This document shows positions 50,980-60,027 of a stretch of DNA of 64,000 bases, one piece after another. Below the pieces are notes generated by a model, which saw only the letters and a program-made list of their open reading frames with translations, had not been told where the DNA came from and searched no databases. Both the position numbers and the translations under genes were made by a program. The DNA is from JAMXLG01 sp963818925. Lineage in GTDB: Bacteria > Vulcanimicrobiota > Vulcanimicrobiia > Vulcanimicrobiales > Vulcanimicrobiaceae. Every line of letters starts with the position of its first letter. Within the stretch, counting starts at the first letter, position 1. The stretch lies in assembly GCA_963818925.1 (NCBI GenBank), contig CAWFTN010000001.1, positions 2,914,001 to 2,978,000 on the forward strand, given 5' to 3'.

Positions 50980-52721
50980 CGTTCGCGGATTCTTTCGTTA
51001 GCGTAGTTGAAGAGCACGTCGGCGTCTTCGGCCGGCTCTTCGAATTGCGGAATCTCTTCTTCAACCGGTGTGCTTGACGCTGCACCCCGCCGGATTCGAG
51101 GCGAACCTTGACCGGTGAACCGAGGACGTCGGCGATTGCTGATCTCTAGCGTGGCGACGTGGCCTTTCATGATGTCGAGGTCGAGTTTGTTGCGTAGCTT
51201 GAGTACGAGGTGGCCGCCGCTGTCGATTGAGTGGACCATTGCACCGGAGAGTGGGGCACGGAGCGACGCGCGTTCGTGTTCAGCTTTGCCACGGATGTTT
51301 GTCCAGGCTGCACGGACTTTTTGCACGGTGATCGGGCCGTTGCCGCTCGGCTTCGCCGTTGCTCGCGGTGCCGGCGTTGGCTGCGGTTCGGGGTCGGGGA
51401 TTTCTGGTGGGGGTTGTGGCATTGGGTGGGGGACGGGTTCTGGTTTGCGAGCGGGTGTCGTGGGGCGGTCCTTCGACTTCGCCCCTGGCGGGGCTGCGCT
51501 CAGGATGACAGTCTCGGGCGCGGCGGCCTTAGGCGCCGCAGGCGCCTGTTCAACCAAAGCGGGGCGCCCAACGGGCGCACCGCTACCGAGGCCGACTTCT
51601 TCTAATGCCGCGACACGAGAGGAAATCGCCTCAAGCGTTGGATCTTCGCTCGACAGCACAAACCGCAGCAACGCCGTCTCTAGTTCGAGCCGCGGATTCC
51701 CACCCGTCCGCGCCAACGAAGCCGCATCGCTCAACACGCGCAATGCACGCACGATCGACGCTTGCGCCACACCTTGCGCACGTTCCGTCGCGTGTTGTGC
51801 GTCTTCCGGTGCCAGATCGCGTTGCAGCAATTCCGCGTCCACTCGCGCGACGAGCAAATTGCGGAACATCGCGATTGACGAGCGGATCAACACCTGCATA
51901 TCAGTGCCGGCGTCGCTCGCCTCTTCAATGATCCGCAACACCGATGAGGCGTCGCGCGCCAACACGGCGTCGATCAATCCGTTCGCATAGCCGCGGCCGG
52001 TTGCGCCGAATGCCAACTCAATCGTAGCAGCCGTTACCTTGCCCTCTGCAAATGCGGCGGCTTGTTCCAACATCGTGAGTGCGTCACGTAATCCGCCGTC
52101 GGCGCGATATGCAATTGTTGCCAGCGCGTCGTCGTCGATATCGATTCCCTCATAGGTTGCGATTTCTCGCATCCGCTCGATCATCACAGGGATAGAAATG
52201 CGGCGGAACGCATAGCGCTGGCAACGCGAAAGGATGGTGACGGGTAACTTTTCGGGTTCCGTCGTCGCCAAGATAAAGACCGCGTGCGGCGGCGGCTCTT
52301 CGAGCGTTTTCAGAAACGCATTCGCGCCTTCTTTCGTCAGCATATGCGCTTCATCGATGATGTACACTTTCATGCGCATCACGCTCGGTGCAAACTTCAC
52401 CGCATCGCGTAACGCGCGAATTTCATCGATGCCGCGGTTGCTGGCTGCGTCGATCTCCAACACATCCAAGGCCGTGCCGTTGAGCATAGCAATGCAATTT
52501 TCGCACGTGTTATCGGGGTGGGCTGTCGGGCCCGCGGCGCAATCGATGCATCGTGCCAAAATTTTCGCGGCGGACGTCTTGCCTGAACCGCGTGGTCCGG
52601 AAAACAAGTAAGCGTGCGCGAGTTTTCCGGTTTCGATGGCGTGGGTGAGGGTTCTGACAACAGCATCTTGGCCGACCAAGTCGGCGAACGACTTGGGACG
52701 CCAGGTTCGATAGAGGGACAC
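50976..52721 (-). CDS. dnaX: DNA polymerase III subunit gamma/tau
   Basis: A 581-residue clamp-loader subunit. The AAA+ domain (about residues 1-225) has YRTWRPKSFADLVGQ, Walker A FSGPRGSGKTSAAK near 44, a C4 zinc site (CIDCAAGPTAHPDNTCENC near 60) and Walker B VYIIDEAHMLT. A helical domain follows, then a long Pro/Ala-rich linker (about 390-470), part of which is encoded by the dispersed repeat, and a tau-like C-terminal region. The GTG start at 52721 gives the family-typical SLYRTWRPKSF beginning. It heads the dnaX-ybaB-recR operon. Confidence 0.95.
   Translation of the reverse strand: MSLYRTWRPKSFADLVGQDAVVRTLTHAIETGKLAHAYLFSGPRGSGKTSAAKILARCIDCAAGPTAHPDNTCENCIAMLNGTALDVLEIDAASNRGIDEIRALRDAVKFAPSVMRMKVYIIDEAHMLTKEGANAFLKTLEEPPPHAVFILATTEPEKLPVTILSRCQRYAFRRISIPVMIERMREIATYEGIDIDDDALATIAYRADGGLRDALTMLEQAAAFAEGKVTAATIELAFGATGRGYANGLIDAVLARDASSVLRIIEEASDAGTDMQVLIRSSIAMFRNLLVARVDAELLQRDLAPEDAQHATERAQGVAQASIVRALRVLSDAASLARTGGNPRLELETALLRFVLSSEDPTLEAISSRVAALEEVGLGSGAPVGRPALVEQAPAAPKAAAPETVILSAAPPGAKSKDRPTTPARKPEPVPHPMPQPPPEIPDPEPQPTPAPRATAKPSGNGPITVQKVRAAWTNIRGKAEHERASLRAPLSGAMVHSIDSGGHLVLKLRNKLDLDIMKGHVATLEISNRRRPRFTGQGSPRIRRGAASSTPVEEEIPQFEEPAEDADVLFNYANERIRER
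51466..51511. repeat. Copy of the dispersed element in the dnaX linker
   Basis: CGGTCCTTCGACTTCGCC through GCTGCGCTCAGGATGACAG is the reverse complement of the dispersed element, with CCTGGCGGGG at its centre. It is in frame in dnaX and encodes a stretch of the Pro/Ala-rich linker (reading TVILSAAPPGAKSKDRP). Confidence 0.72.
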
Positions 52722-52755
52722 CCGAGGGACTTCGCGGCAGCCAGTTTGGCTCCGC

Positions 52756-52824
52756 TTGCCCGGGGGTAATCATAAGCTATAAGTAATGCTTCTCGCGCCA
52801 CCGATGGGTTATGCTCATCGGTGG
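52756..52824 (+). promoter_or_regulatory. Probable recQ promoter and leader hairpin
   Basis: A TTGCCC (52756-52761) and TATAAG (52778-52783) lie 16 bases apart in the divergent dnaX-recQ gap. A 9-bp perfect hairpin follows, CCACCGATG (52798-52806) and CATCGGTGG (52816-52824), in the untranslated leader about 20 bases before the GTG start. The hairpin could be an operator or an RNA control element; no U-run follows it, so it is not a clear terminator. Confidence 0.45.
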
Positions 52825-52844
52825 GGAGGCTATAGAAACTCTTC

Positions 52845-54533
52845 GTGGATTTGCGTTCTGCCCTTAAGGACAAGTTCGGTTTTGACCGATTCTATCCGGG
52901 CCAAGAGGAAGTGATCGGCCGCATTTTGGCGGGCCACGATACCCTTGCTATTCTCGCGACCGGCGCAGGCAAAAGCCTGACGTATCAGCTTCCAGCGCTC
53001 TTGCTCGAAGGCACAACCGTCGTTGTTTCGCCGCTGATCGCGTTAATGAAAGATCAGCTCGACATGCTGCGCGAACGCGGCATCACCGACGTCGTCGCGC
53101 TCAACTCGACGCTCTCCGAAGAACAAGAAATCGTCGCGCGTGCACGGATCGGACAAGGTACGATCAGGATCGCGTACACGACGCCGGAAAAACTCGAAGA
53201 TCAAAGCTTCCTCACGCTGTTGCAATCCATCAAAGTGCCGCTCTTCGTCGTCGATGAAGCGCACTGTATCTCGCAGTGGGGACACGATTTCCGTCCCGCC
53301 TATCTCGCGCTCGGCGCGGTGATCAAACGCCTCAACGATCCGGCGGTGCTCGCGCTTACCGCGACAGCGACGCCGGCGGTGCGTGAAGATATTCTGCATC
53401 AGCTCGGTATCGAACACGTCAAGCCGATCGTCAAAGGGTTCGATCGCCCGAACCTGCAGTACGAAGCGCGCAAGGCCGACAAAGAAGCCGACAAGTTCAA
53501 GATTCTGCAGCAGCTGTTCACCGGGGGCCGCGACTCGCTCGAAGGCACCGGCATCATCTACACCGCGACGATCAAGAACGCGCTCGAAGTGCAGAAGTAT
53601 CTCACCGATACGATGAACATTCCGGCGGCAGTCTACCACTCGAAACTGCATAAGGAAGATCGCACCCTCGTTCACGAGTGCTTCATGAACGAGACGATTC
53701 GCGCTGTTGTCGCGACCAACGCCTTCGGCCTGGGCATCGACAAGCCGAACATCCGGTTCGTCGTGCACTACGATTTGCCGGGTTCGCTCGAAGCCTACAC
53801 GCAAGAAGCCGGACGCGCGGGACGCGACGGCGAGAAGTCGCGCTGCATTCTCATCTATCGCATGAGCGATACACGCGTGCAGAATTACTTCCTCACCGGC
53901 AAGTATCCGGACATTGAGGAAGTGCAGCGCGTGTTCGGCACGATCGAAGTCTTCGGTGATCAAGAGAACGGCGTCTCGATGACCGACCTGCGCAAGATTC
54001 TGCAGTTGCCGCTTACCAAGCTCAAAGTCATCCTCGCGCTACTCAAGAAATCCGGTTACATTGAAGTCGCCGGTAAGTCGGCGTACAAGCTGACCGAAGC
54101 CGTGCGCAAGAATCGCGACTTGGTGTTGAGTCTCGCGAATTACGAGACGAAGAAGTCGTACGATCAGTCGAAGCTCGCGATGATGTTGCAGTACGCGGAG
54201 AACGGCTCGTGCCGCCGCCGCTTCATCCTCAACTATTTCGGCGAAGATTACGATACCGCCAACTGCGGCACGTGCGATAACTGTTTGCGCGCGGGACGCC
54301 GAGCCCTCACGGCGACAACCGCGACAGCGGGCCAAACGGCGCCCGTTGCTGTGGAAGTGGCGCACTCGTCGAGCAATTTTAGGATATCCGATGTGGTGAC
54401 GCATCCGAAGTTCGGTACCGGGACGATCGAGCGCACGGAAAAAGATTTGGTGACCGTGCTCTTCCCGAACGTGGGCTATAAGACGCTGCTCGCGAAGGCA
54501 GTAACTCACGCTACAACTGCGAAGATCGCCTAA
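52845..54533 (+). CDS. recQ: RecQ-family DNA helicase with C-terminal DUF3553-like domain
   Basis: A 562-residue superfamily-2 helicase. Motif I is in ILATGAGKSLTYQLPAL near residue 37, motif II in FVVDEAHCISQWGHDFRP near 138 and motif III in VLALTATATPAVRE near 172. Motif VI is in YTQEAGRAGRDGEKSR near 320. A zinc-binding region follows (SCRRRFILNYFGEDYD then NCGTCDNC near 450-485). The C-terminus (ISDVVTHPKFGTGTIERTEKDL) resembles a DUF3553-like module instead of the HRDC domain of E. coli RecQ. It starts with GTG 52845 and is divergent from dnaX. Confidence 0.92.
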   Translation: MDLRSALKDKFGFDRFYPGQEEVIGRILAGHDTLAILATGAGKSLTYQLPALLLEGTTVVVSPLIALMKDQLDMLRERGITDVVALNSTLSEEQEIVARARIGQGTIRIAYTTPEKLEDQSFLTLLQSIKVPLFVVDEAHCISQWGHDFRPAYLALGAVIKRLNDPAVLALTATATPAVREDILHQLGIEHVKPIVKGFDRPNLQYEARKADKEADKFKILQQLFTGGRDSLEGTGIIYTATIKNALEVQKYLTDTMNIPAAVYHSKLHKEDRTLVHECFMNETIRAVVATNAFGLGIDKPNIRFVVHYDLPGSLEAYTQEAGRAGRDGEKSRCILIYRMSDTRVQNYFLTGKYPDIEEVQRVFGTIEVFGDQENGVSMTDLRKILQLPLTKLKVILALLKKSGYIEVAGKSAYKLTEAVRKNRDLVLSLANYETKKSYDQSKLAMMLQYAENGSCRRRFILNYFGEDYDTANCGTCDNCLRAGRRALTATTATAGQTAPVAVEVAHSSSNFRISDVVTHPKFGTGTIERTEKDLVTVLFPNVGYKTLLAKAVTHATTAKIA

Positions 54534-54588
54534 GACGTCACTGCTACCCGGGAGTTAGCACCTGCACCACGCGCTAGCACGCTCGTTG

Positions 54589-56298
54589 ATGCTCGTTGCC
54601 TGCATCGGAGGCGCCCTCACTTGGGCGTCTTCAGCGCGTGCGCAACAAACCGAACCCGCACCGTACGCATCAGCGACGCCTTTTGCTGCGCCCGTCACCG
54701 AAACGCCGTCGCCGACGCCCGAAACGAGCGTCACGCCGAGCGGTGCTGCACCGGCGCCGCTTCCAAGTGGCGTATCGCCGTCGCCCTCCGCATCGGCATC
54801 GGCATCCGCATCTCCAGCGCCGCCGACGCCCACACCAACGCCGCCGCCGATTACGATTCAACCGGGCACGCTGCAAGTGCCGGTGGGCGCGACGCAAACC
54901 GCGCACCTCAATGGCGTCTACGGTCAGTTCACCGCGACGGTACAAGATCCGAACGTTTTAACCGTCACCGCGAATCAACAAGATCAGACGATCTCGGTCT
55001 ACGGTAAAGCGCCCGGATCGACGGTGATCACGGTCACCGATTCACGCGGGGTGAGCGCCGCCGCGGGCGTACGCGTCGCGTACAACGCCGGCTCGGTTCC
55101 GAATTACATCGAGGTGCGAATCACCGGCGATCCTGCGAACGCGGATTACGTGCGCGATCTCGTGCAGCGCACGATCGTGCGGCGTACGCAGACGCAGCCG
55201 AACGCGCAGGTCGTCGTGTCGCAAGACGACATCGACATCCACGGCGCGCTGCGCCAGGACATGGAGAAGAATCTCCAAGTCCCGGTGCTCATTCAAGGCG
55301 AGCAGTACTTCACGGTCACCGGCAACACGCACGTCTACGTGCAGAACATCGCGGTGCCGCGCATCTCGCCCGACATTCTCATGGTCAGCGACTTTCCCGA
55401 GAAATTGACCGAGAACGGCATTTTATTCTCGCAAGATTTGGTGCGCAACGTTCCGTCGCGTTTTCTCTATTTCCATTACAATCCGCCGACGGAAAAAGAC
55501 CGGCGCATCGTGCTCGTCGCCGAGAATCACTCCGGCGATCCGGCAACCGTGCAGTACATCGAAGGCCGCGGCGGCCCCACGAAAAACGAGATGGAGGTCG
55601 GACACGCGGCCACCAAAGCGTTCCTCGTAAACGTCGTGCAGAATCAAGGGCGCCTCGTGCAAATCTCCGGCAATTCGACGCAAGTGCTCGCGACGCAAGA
55701 TCTGCCGGCGGGTTCGATTGTCGCGAATCTGCTTCAACTGCGCGTGCTCGAGGGGCCGAACATTCACCTAACGCTCGTCGCCCAAGATGCGACTGATAAC
55801 GCGGACAACGCATTGACGACAGGACAGCTGCTTACGAGTACGGTGAAGCACGCGCGCGGCATCTATCAGATCCCCGAGTTCCACTTCGCCACGCAGTGGA
55901 ACGTGACGGACGATTACCTCGAGCTGCCGATCGGCCAGATTCCGCTGCCGAACACGCTTGCCGGCGAGGCGCTTTCCGGCGACTACGGCGTGCTCGAGTC
56001 GTTTGTGGTCAACGTGCAGAACCCACTGTCGACGCCGCAGCGCATTGCGATCTACGAGAATCCGCGCGGCGGCGGTGCGACCGGTACGTACCTAATTGAT
56101 AATGTGCTTGTGCAATCACATCGTGCACCGTCGTTCAGCCGGTATAAAGTACGGCAGTACGTGGTCCCCGCGCGCGGCTTCGTTCGTGTTACAATCGTCA
56201 CAATTCCTGAGGCTGGGTCGAGCTATCCGCTGCGACTGATTTTCGCCCCGGATGACGGCTCAGTTGCACCAGGCGCGCCGGGGTCGCCTGTGTACTAG
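54589..56298 (+). CDS. Hypothetical secreted protein with Pro/Ser/Ala-rich linker
   Basis: About 569 residues. A signal peptide (GALTWASSARAQQ) is followed by a low-complexity Pro/Thr/Ser/Ala stretch (about residues 20-90). Then comes an Ig-like BON/CpaC-like region with LQVPVGATQTAHLNGVYGQF near 97 and ITVTDSRGVSAAAG near 145, and a long C-terminal part rich in beta structure. No family is firmly recognised. The start is uncertain: ATG 54589, the adjacent TTG 54586, and CTG 54562 (seven bases after GGGAG) are all possible, and the last gives a more basic N-terminus. It probably lies outside the inner membrane. Confidence 0.6.
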   Translation: MLVACIGGALTWASSARAQQTEPAPYASATPFAAPVTETPSPTPETSVTPSGAAPAPLPSGVSPSPSASASASASPAPPTPTPTPPPITIQPGTLQVPVGATQTAHLNGVYGQFTATVQDPNVLTVTANQQDQTISVYGKAPGSTVITVTDSRGVSAAAGVRVAYNAGSVPNYIEVRITGDPANADYVRDLVQRTIVRRTQTQPNAQVVVSQDDIDIHGALRQDMEKNLQVPVLIQGEQYFTVTGNTHVYVQNIAVPRISPDILMVSDFPEKLTENGILFSQDLVRNVPSRFLYFHYNPPTEKDRRIVLVAENHSGDPATVQYIEGRGGPTKNEMEVGHAATKAFLVNVVQNQGRLVQISGNSTQVLATQDLPAGSIVANLLQLRVLEGPNIHLTLVAQDATDNADNALTTGQLLTSTVKHARGIYQIPEFHFATQWNVTDDYLELPIGQIPLPNTLAGEALSGDYGVLESFVVNVQNPLSTPQRIAIYENPRGGGATGTYLIDNVLVQSHRAPSFSRYKVRQYVVPARGFVRVTIVTIPEAGSSYPLRLIFAPDDGSVAPGAPGSPVY

Positions 56299-56320
56299 CT
56301 TTTACTTACTTGGAGTTGTC

Positions 56321-56827
56321 ATGGATCGACGCTCTCGTGTAACGAAGCAGAAACGGGCATATACATCGGAAGTGGCCGACGCACTGAACCGCCGCATCGA
56401 GCTTCACACCTGCCGGCAGCAGCATCTGGTTCTGCGCCTTCTGCTAAGCGAGTTTCCGGCAAGTGAACCGTTCACCGGCGAACACATGGCAGTTCTACTC
56501 GAACGATTGAAGAGAGTTCTCGTTCGCCACCTTCGTTTGGAAGACGAACACGTCTACCTCCAGCTCTCGCACGCCACCGACGAGCACGTCCGTGCGACGG
56601 CTCGCGAGTTCCGCGTCGAGATGGGCGGCGTGATGCGGGCATTCGAAGATTTCGACGCCCGATGGAGCACCGCGGAAGCGATCGACGCGGACCCGACAGC
56701 GTTTCTCGAGCAGTGGACATCGGTCCGCAATGCGATCGAAATGCGGATGAATGCCGAGGATCAGTTCCTCTACGTCCAGGCGGAGGAACACTACACCGCA
56801 ATTCTGCGGCAGGCCGAAGGCGATTAA
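56321..56827 (+). CDS. Hemerythrin-like HHE-domain protein
   Basis: A 168-residue all-alpha protein. Hemerythrin-type His and Glu ligands are distributed as H in ELHTCRQQHLVLR near residue 28, H and E in VRHLRLEDEHVYLQL near 70, and E in MRMNAEDQFLYVQAEEHY near 150. These would bind a di-iron centre for oxygen or nitric oxide. ATG 56321 is chosen because TGGAG precedes it; the longer frame from 56252 is the end of the upstream gene read in another frame. It is 22 bases downstream of that gene. Confidence 0.82.
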   Translation: MDRRSRVTKQKRAYTSEVADALNRRIELHTCRQQHLVLRLLLSEFPASEPFTGEHMAVLLERLKRVLVRHLRLEDEHVYLQLSHATDEHVRATAREFRVEMGGVMRAFEDFDARWSTAEAIDADPTAFLEQWTSVRNAIEMRMNAEDQFLYVQAEEHYTAILRQAEGD

Positions 56828-56896
56828 CGAGCCTTAACCGAGGGTTCCTCGTTGCAGGCGTGCAAGCGAGGGGTAACACGTTAAGGAGAACGAGCT

Positions 56897-57749
56897 TTGC
56901 ATTTCGGGTGTATGCAGATGTCGCGTTATCTCGCGGCCGGCCTCGTACTATGTGCGTCCCTCGTCGCCTGCGGCGGCGGAGGCGGTGGCGGCGGCACCAC
57001 TCCATCGACGAGATCGACACCAACGCCGTATCCGACGCCCTCGACGACACCGGCCGGCGTTACCGGTTCGGGATTACTCGTTGATCTCGATGCCAACACG
57101 CCGATTGCGGGGATGTACGTCGGCCTGGCGCCGGATACCGTCGGCGCGACGCCGATGCCGCAGCCGACGACTGATACTAGCGGGCACTTCACCGTGACGG
57201 CTAATGCGCCGGGAACGTATTTGTTGGTGATCGGCGACGGTTTGAATAACCGTCCGGTGATTCACGATCTCGTAACGTTACACAGCGGCGCAAATACGTT
57301 GACCGCACCGAACATCGGTCCTGCTCCGGGCGCGACACCAAACGCCATCGAGCATTCCGGCGATTTTCGATTGACGACGCTCATCGAGCGCCGAACAAGC
57401 GTGTCTCGCATATGAGAATCAAAAGCGTACGAGCGTCGGACTGAAAGCAGTCACTAGCGATGAATGGCTAGCGGAAGATAATCGCGGATATTGGACCGTA
57501 GCAACGGCTACAAGCTCATTTGCTGCTTATCCGGCTGTACTCGGATACACAGATAGTGACGGTTTTGGGTCCACATGTCAGAACATGATCGACAACGCAT
57601 TCGCAGTGGGTGTATGGGATACGTTCACGAGTTTGATTTGGTATGCGGGGGACTCTGGGGGAACGGGTAATGCCGCGACCGCCGAAGGGATGGTTGATCC
57701 ACGAATGGCGTCGTTTCCGACGCCGGCGCCCGCAAGCCCGTGGCCTTAA
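56897..57749 (+). pseudogene. Frameshifted lipoprotein with a CAP/SCP-like second part
   Basis: The first frame (56897-57415, TTG start 10 bases after AAGGAG) encodes a lipoprotein signal with a lipobox Cys in ASLVACGGG, a poly-Gly run, a Thr/Pro-rich linker and a domain ending LTTLIE. The next codons of a second frame continue RAEQACLAYENQKR and then TSDEWLAEDNRGYW, ending at TAA 57747-57749. That pattern resembles a CAP/SCP-like domain (cysteine-rich secretory protein family), though the match is from memory. A one-base change near 57385-57392 would restore a protein of about 280 residues. It is listed as broken because neither frame alone is complete. Confidence 0.65.
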
Positions 57750-57760
57750 GCGCTATTAGA

Positions 57761-60019
57761 TCACGGCAAAACAGGACCGCCGCCTGACAAGGGTTTACAG
57801 AGATCGGGGTTTTTCATCGAAGATTTGCCCTTCGGTGACCATGCGGGAACGAGCGGCTCAGGCGGCCCGTTGAGAATTGCGTACGCGTTTGGAATCACGG
57901 CTGCAATCGACGCCTGTGATGCGTCGACGTTTAATGCATTTGGCTCACCGGTAACGAATCCGGTTGTCCAATCGCCCCACGCGAATTCTGTCCCACCTCT
58001 CGGCCCTCCGAGCCATTCCTCCAGTGGACAACCAGGGCACATGCCAGCGCAGTCGTCAGGACCCGCGTCAGCATACGATACATCAGTGCCTTCTAGTGAC
58101 GTCGCGAAGTAGACATAACGCGTGAAGCCGCGCGTTGCGCTCGTCCCGTCGGGGTTTAAGCACGGTTGCGTCGTTCCCCAGATAGTGGTGCCTTCACAAT
58201 ACACTTGCCACGCGATGGCGTCGTAACACTGTCCGTTTACAAATAGACGGAACGATGCCCCGCAGAAATCCGAATCGACAATCGCGTTTACGTTCTTCGC
58301 TCCGCCGTTGGCTTTAGTCTTGTCGCTTGATAGCGCATAAAAAATGCACCCGGGCGTCGTTTTTAGCGGCGAAATCATTGCTGGCATACTTCCGACGTTC
58401 CACAAACTCGCGGAAACTGCCACATAGCTCGTACAATTTGGATTGAAGTCGCCAAACTGACCGTTGCTCGGCAAGCCGCTTTCCTCTTCAGAAAGATAGA
58501 CAATTCCATTTGTGACACAGCCACTAGAATCGGTGTGATTGTAGGGATCCAGGCTGTTCGGCGCATCCATATCGACGCTATTAGGATTGCCACTCTTGTC
58601 ATAAACCCATAGCTCCGCGTTCAGCTTCCCGAGATAGTTACATCGCGACGTACCAGCTTGAGCAATCCCTCCGCTTAGAAGTCTATTGATCCACAATGCC
58701 AAGTCAAAAGGTGACGCAGCATCCGCGAGGGCCGCGGACGTGAACTCAACCTGCGACAACGTTTGTAGCGGCGAACCGTTAACATTAATTGGGATGCTCA
58801 CGACCGGCTCTCCGTACTGATCGCCAATCATCAGCGTGCATGATCCGGCGGATGCCGGCGCAATATTGAGCTGGGCTGTTGCGGGTTGCGTGCCGGCCGA
58901 TCCCGGCGTGTTGAGAACGCCTTTTGATACGGCGACGACTCCGCCGCATGCGCCGCCGTATTGCAATTGCAGCGGTTCGCTGTCCCACGTTTTTGATAGC
59001 GTTACCGTTTGGCTGGGAGCTGCCGGTGATTGAAATGTGAGAGATGCAGTGTTGGATGTCAAGTTGCCCATGACTTGGACTTGCGCGTCTACTTCTTGGT
59101 TGTAGTCGTCGATGACACGAACGGTGCACATGCCGCCGACGGATGGACGCATGTGGAAAGCAGCGGCTGGATCGTCGACATTCCCATTCGGCCACGAATA
59201 CGGCGACGCGGGCGCGGAAGGTGCGAGCGTCGTTTCGCCAAGCGTCAGCGGCGATGAATACGGCCAGCCTGATGGGAACGAGGCCGGAGCAGCACCGGTG
59301 TCCGAACCTTGCGTCTGGCAATCCACGCCGGTCGACGATGCGAACCAATGCGTGTAGCCCATTTCTGCAACTTTGAACTGAAGCGGGTTTGCATCACTCG
59401 TCCAGTGCGCGAGCATTACTTGCGGAACGATATGCGGCGGATTCGGCGTCGGAGACGGATTGGCGACAGCGACGCCGGTTACGACAACGTTGCATTTCAG
59501 CGAGCGCGTCTGGGTCACGCCTTGCGGTGACGCAAATGTAAGAACAATACCGCCGGACGGACACGGCGGCTGTTTGGCAACGACCGGAAACGATGCGTTC
59601 CCCGAACTGTCAATCGACGGATACGATGCTTTGCCGGTCGGATACCCGCCGCTGCTCAAAAAGATCGCAAATGGCGGCGAACCATACGTCGCTTCGCTGA
59701 CAGTAGCATTGCTCAAGACGGCCATCGTGTTCGTTGCAATAACGGCATTCGCGGCGGTCGGCCGACCAGAATAAACGCGCAGCACGAACCCGTACGCACC
59801 GTCCGTTCGCGGAACAAACGCGAGCGTTGCGCCGTTGCCGCTCGTTGCGGCCAGTTGGCGTGCGACGGCGAGTGCGCTGTCGAAGTCGTTTACGGCGCCG
59901 CGGAGCGCGCCGGGGCGGAGCGACATCGTCCATACGCCGCCGGCAACAAGAAGAATCGCGGCGATTGCCACCGCGATTACGATCTCTACGAGGGTGAACC
60001 CGCGTTCGCTCTCCCGCAC
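57761..60019 (-). CDS. Giant prepilin-like protein
   Basis: A 752-residue protein with a class III/type IV prepilin N-terminus. A short basic leader (MRESERG) is followed by FTLVEIVIAVAIAAILLVAGG, with cleavage expected after Gly7 and Glu at position +5. The rest is far longer than a normal pilin (usually 130-200 residues). It has Thr/Ser/Pro-rich stretches, several Cys pairs and beta-rich segments, one of them IPINVNGSPLQTLSQVEFTS. It is probably a surface adhesin-like or minor pilin, but no pilus assembly genes are seen in the window. GTG start. It follows the OmpH-like gene after 8 bases. Confidence 0.7.
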   Translation of the reverse strand: MRESERGFTLVEIVIAVAIAAILLVAGGVWTMSLRPGALRGAVNDFDSALAVARQLAATSGNGATLAFVPRTDGAYGFVLRVYSGRPTAANAVIATNTMAVLSNATVSEATYGSPPFAIFLSSGGYPTGKASYPSIDSSGNASFPVVAKQPPCPSGGIVLTFASPQGVTQTRSLKCNVVVTGVAVANPSPTPNPPHIVPQVMLAHWTSDANPLQFKVAEMGYTHWFASSTGVDCQTQGSDTGAAPASFPSGWPYSSPLTLGETTLAPSAPASPYSWPNGNVDDPAAAFHMRPSVGGMCTVRVIDDYNQEVDAQVQVMGNLTSNTASLTFQSPAAPSQTVTLSKTWDSEPLQLQYGGACGGVVAVSKGVLNTPGSAGTQPATAQLNIAPASAGSCTLMIGDQYGEPVVSIPINVNGSPLQTLSQVEFTSAALADAASPFDLALWINRLLSGGIAQAGTSRCNYLGKLNAELWVYDKSGNPNSVDMDAPNSLDPYNHTDSSGCVTNGIVYLSEEESGLPSNGQFGDFNPNCTSYVAVSASLWNVGSMPAMISPLKTTPGCIFYALSSDKTKANGGAKNVNAIVDSDFCGASFRLFVNGQCYDAIAWQVYCEGTTIWGTTQPCLNPDGTSATRGFTRYVYFATSLEGTDVSYADAGPDDCAGMCPGCPLEEWLGGPRGGTEFAWGDWTTGFVTGEPNALNVDASQASIAAVIPNAYAILNGPPEPLVPAWSPKGKSSMKNPDLCKPLSGGGPVLP

Positions 60020-60027
60020 ATGGCGGG

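Noticed and set aside
52722..52844. Small SRP RNA upstream of dnaX
   Set aside because: Some genomes place it here, but no GGAAGGAAGCAGCC-like core is seen on either strand.
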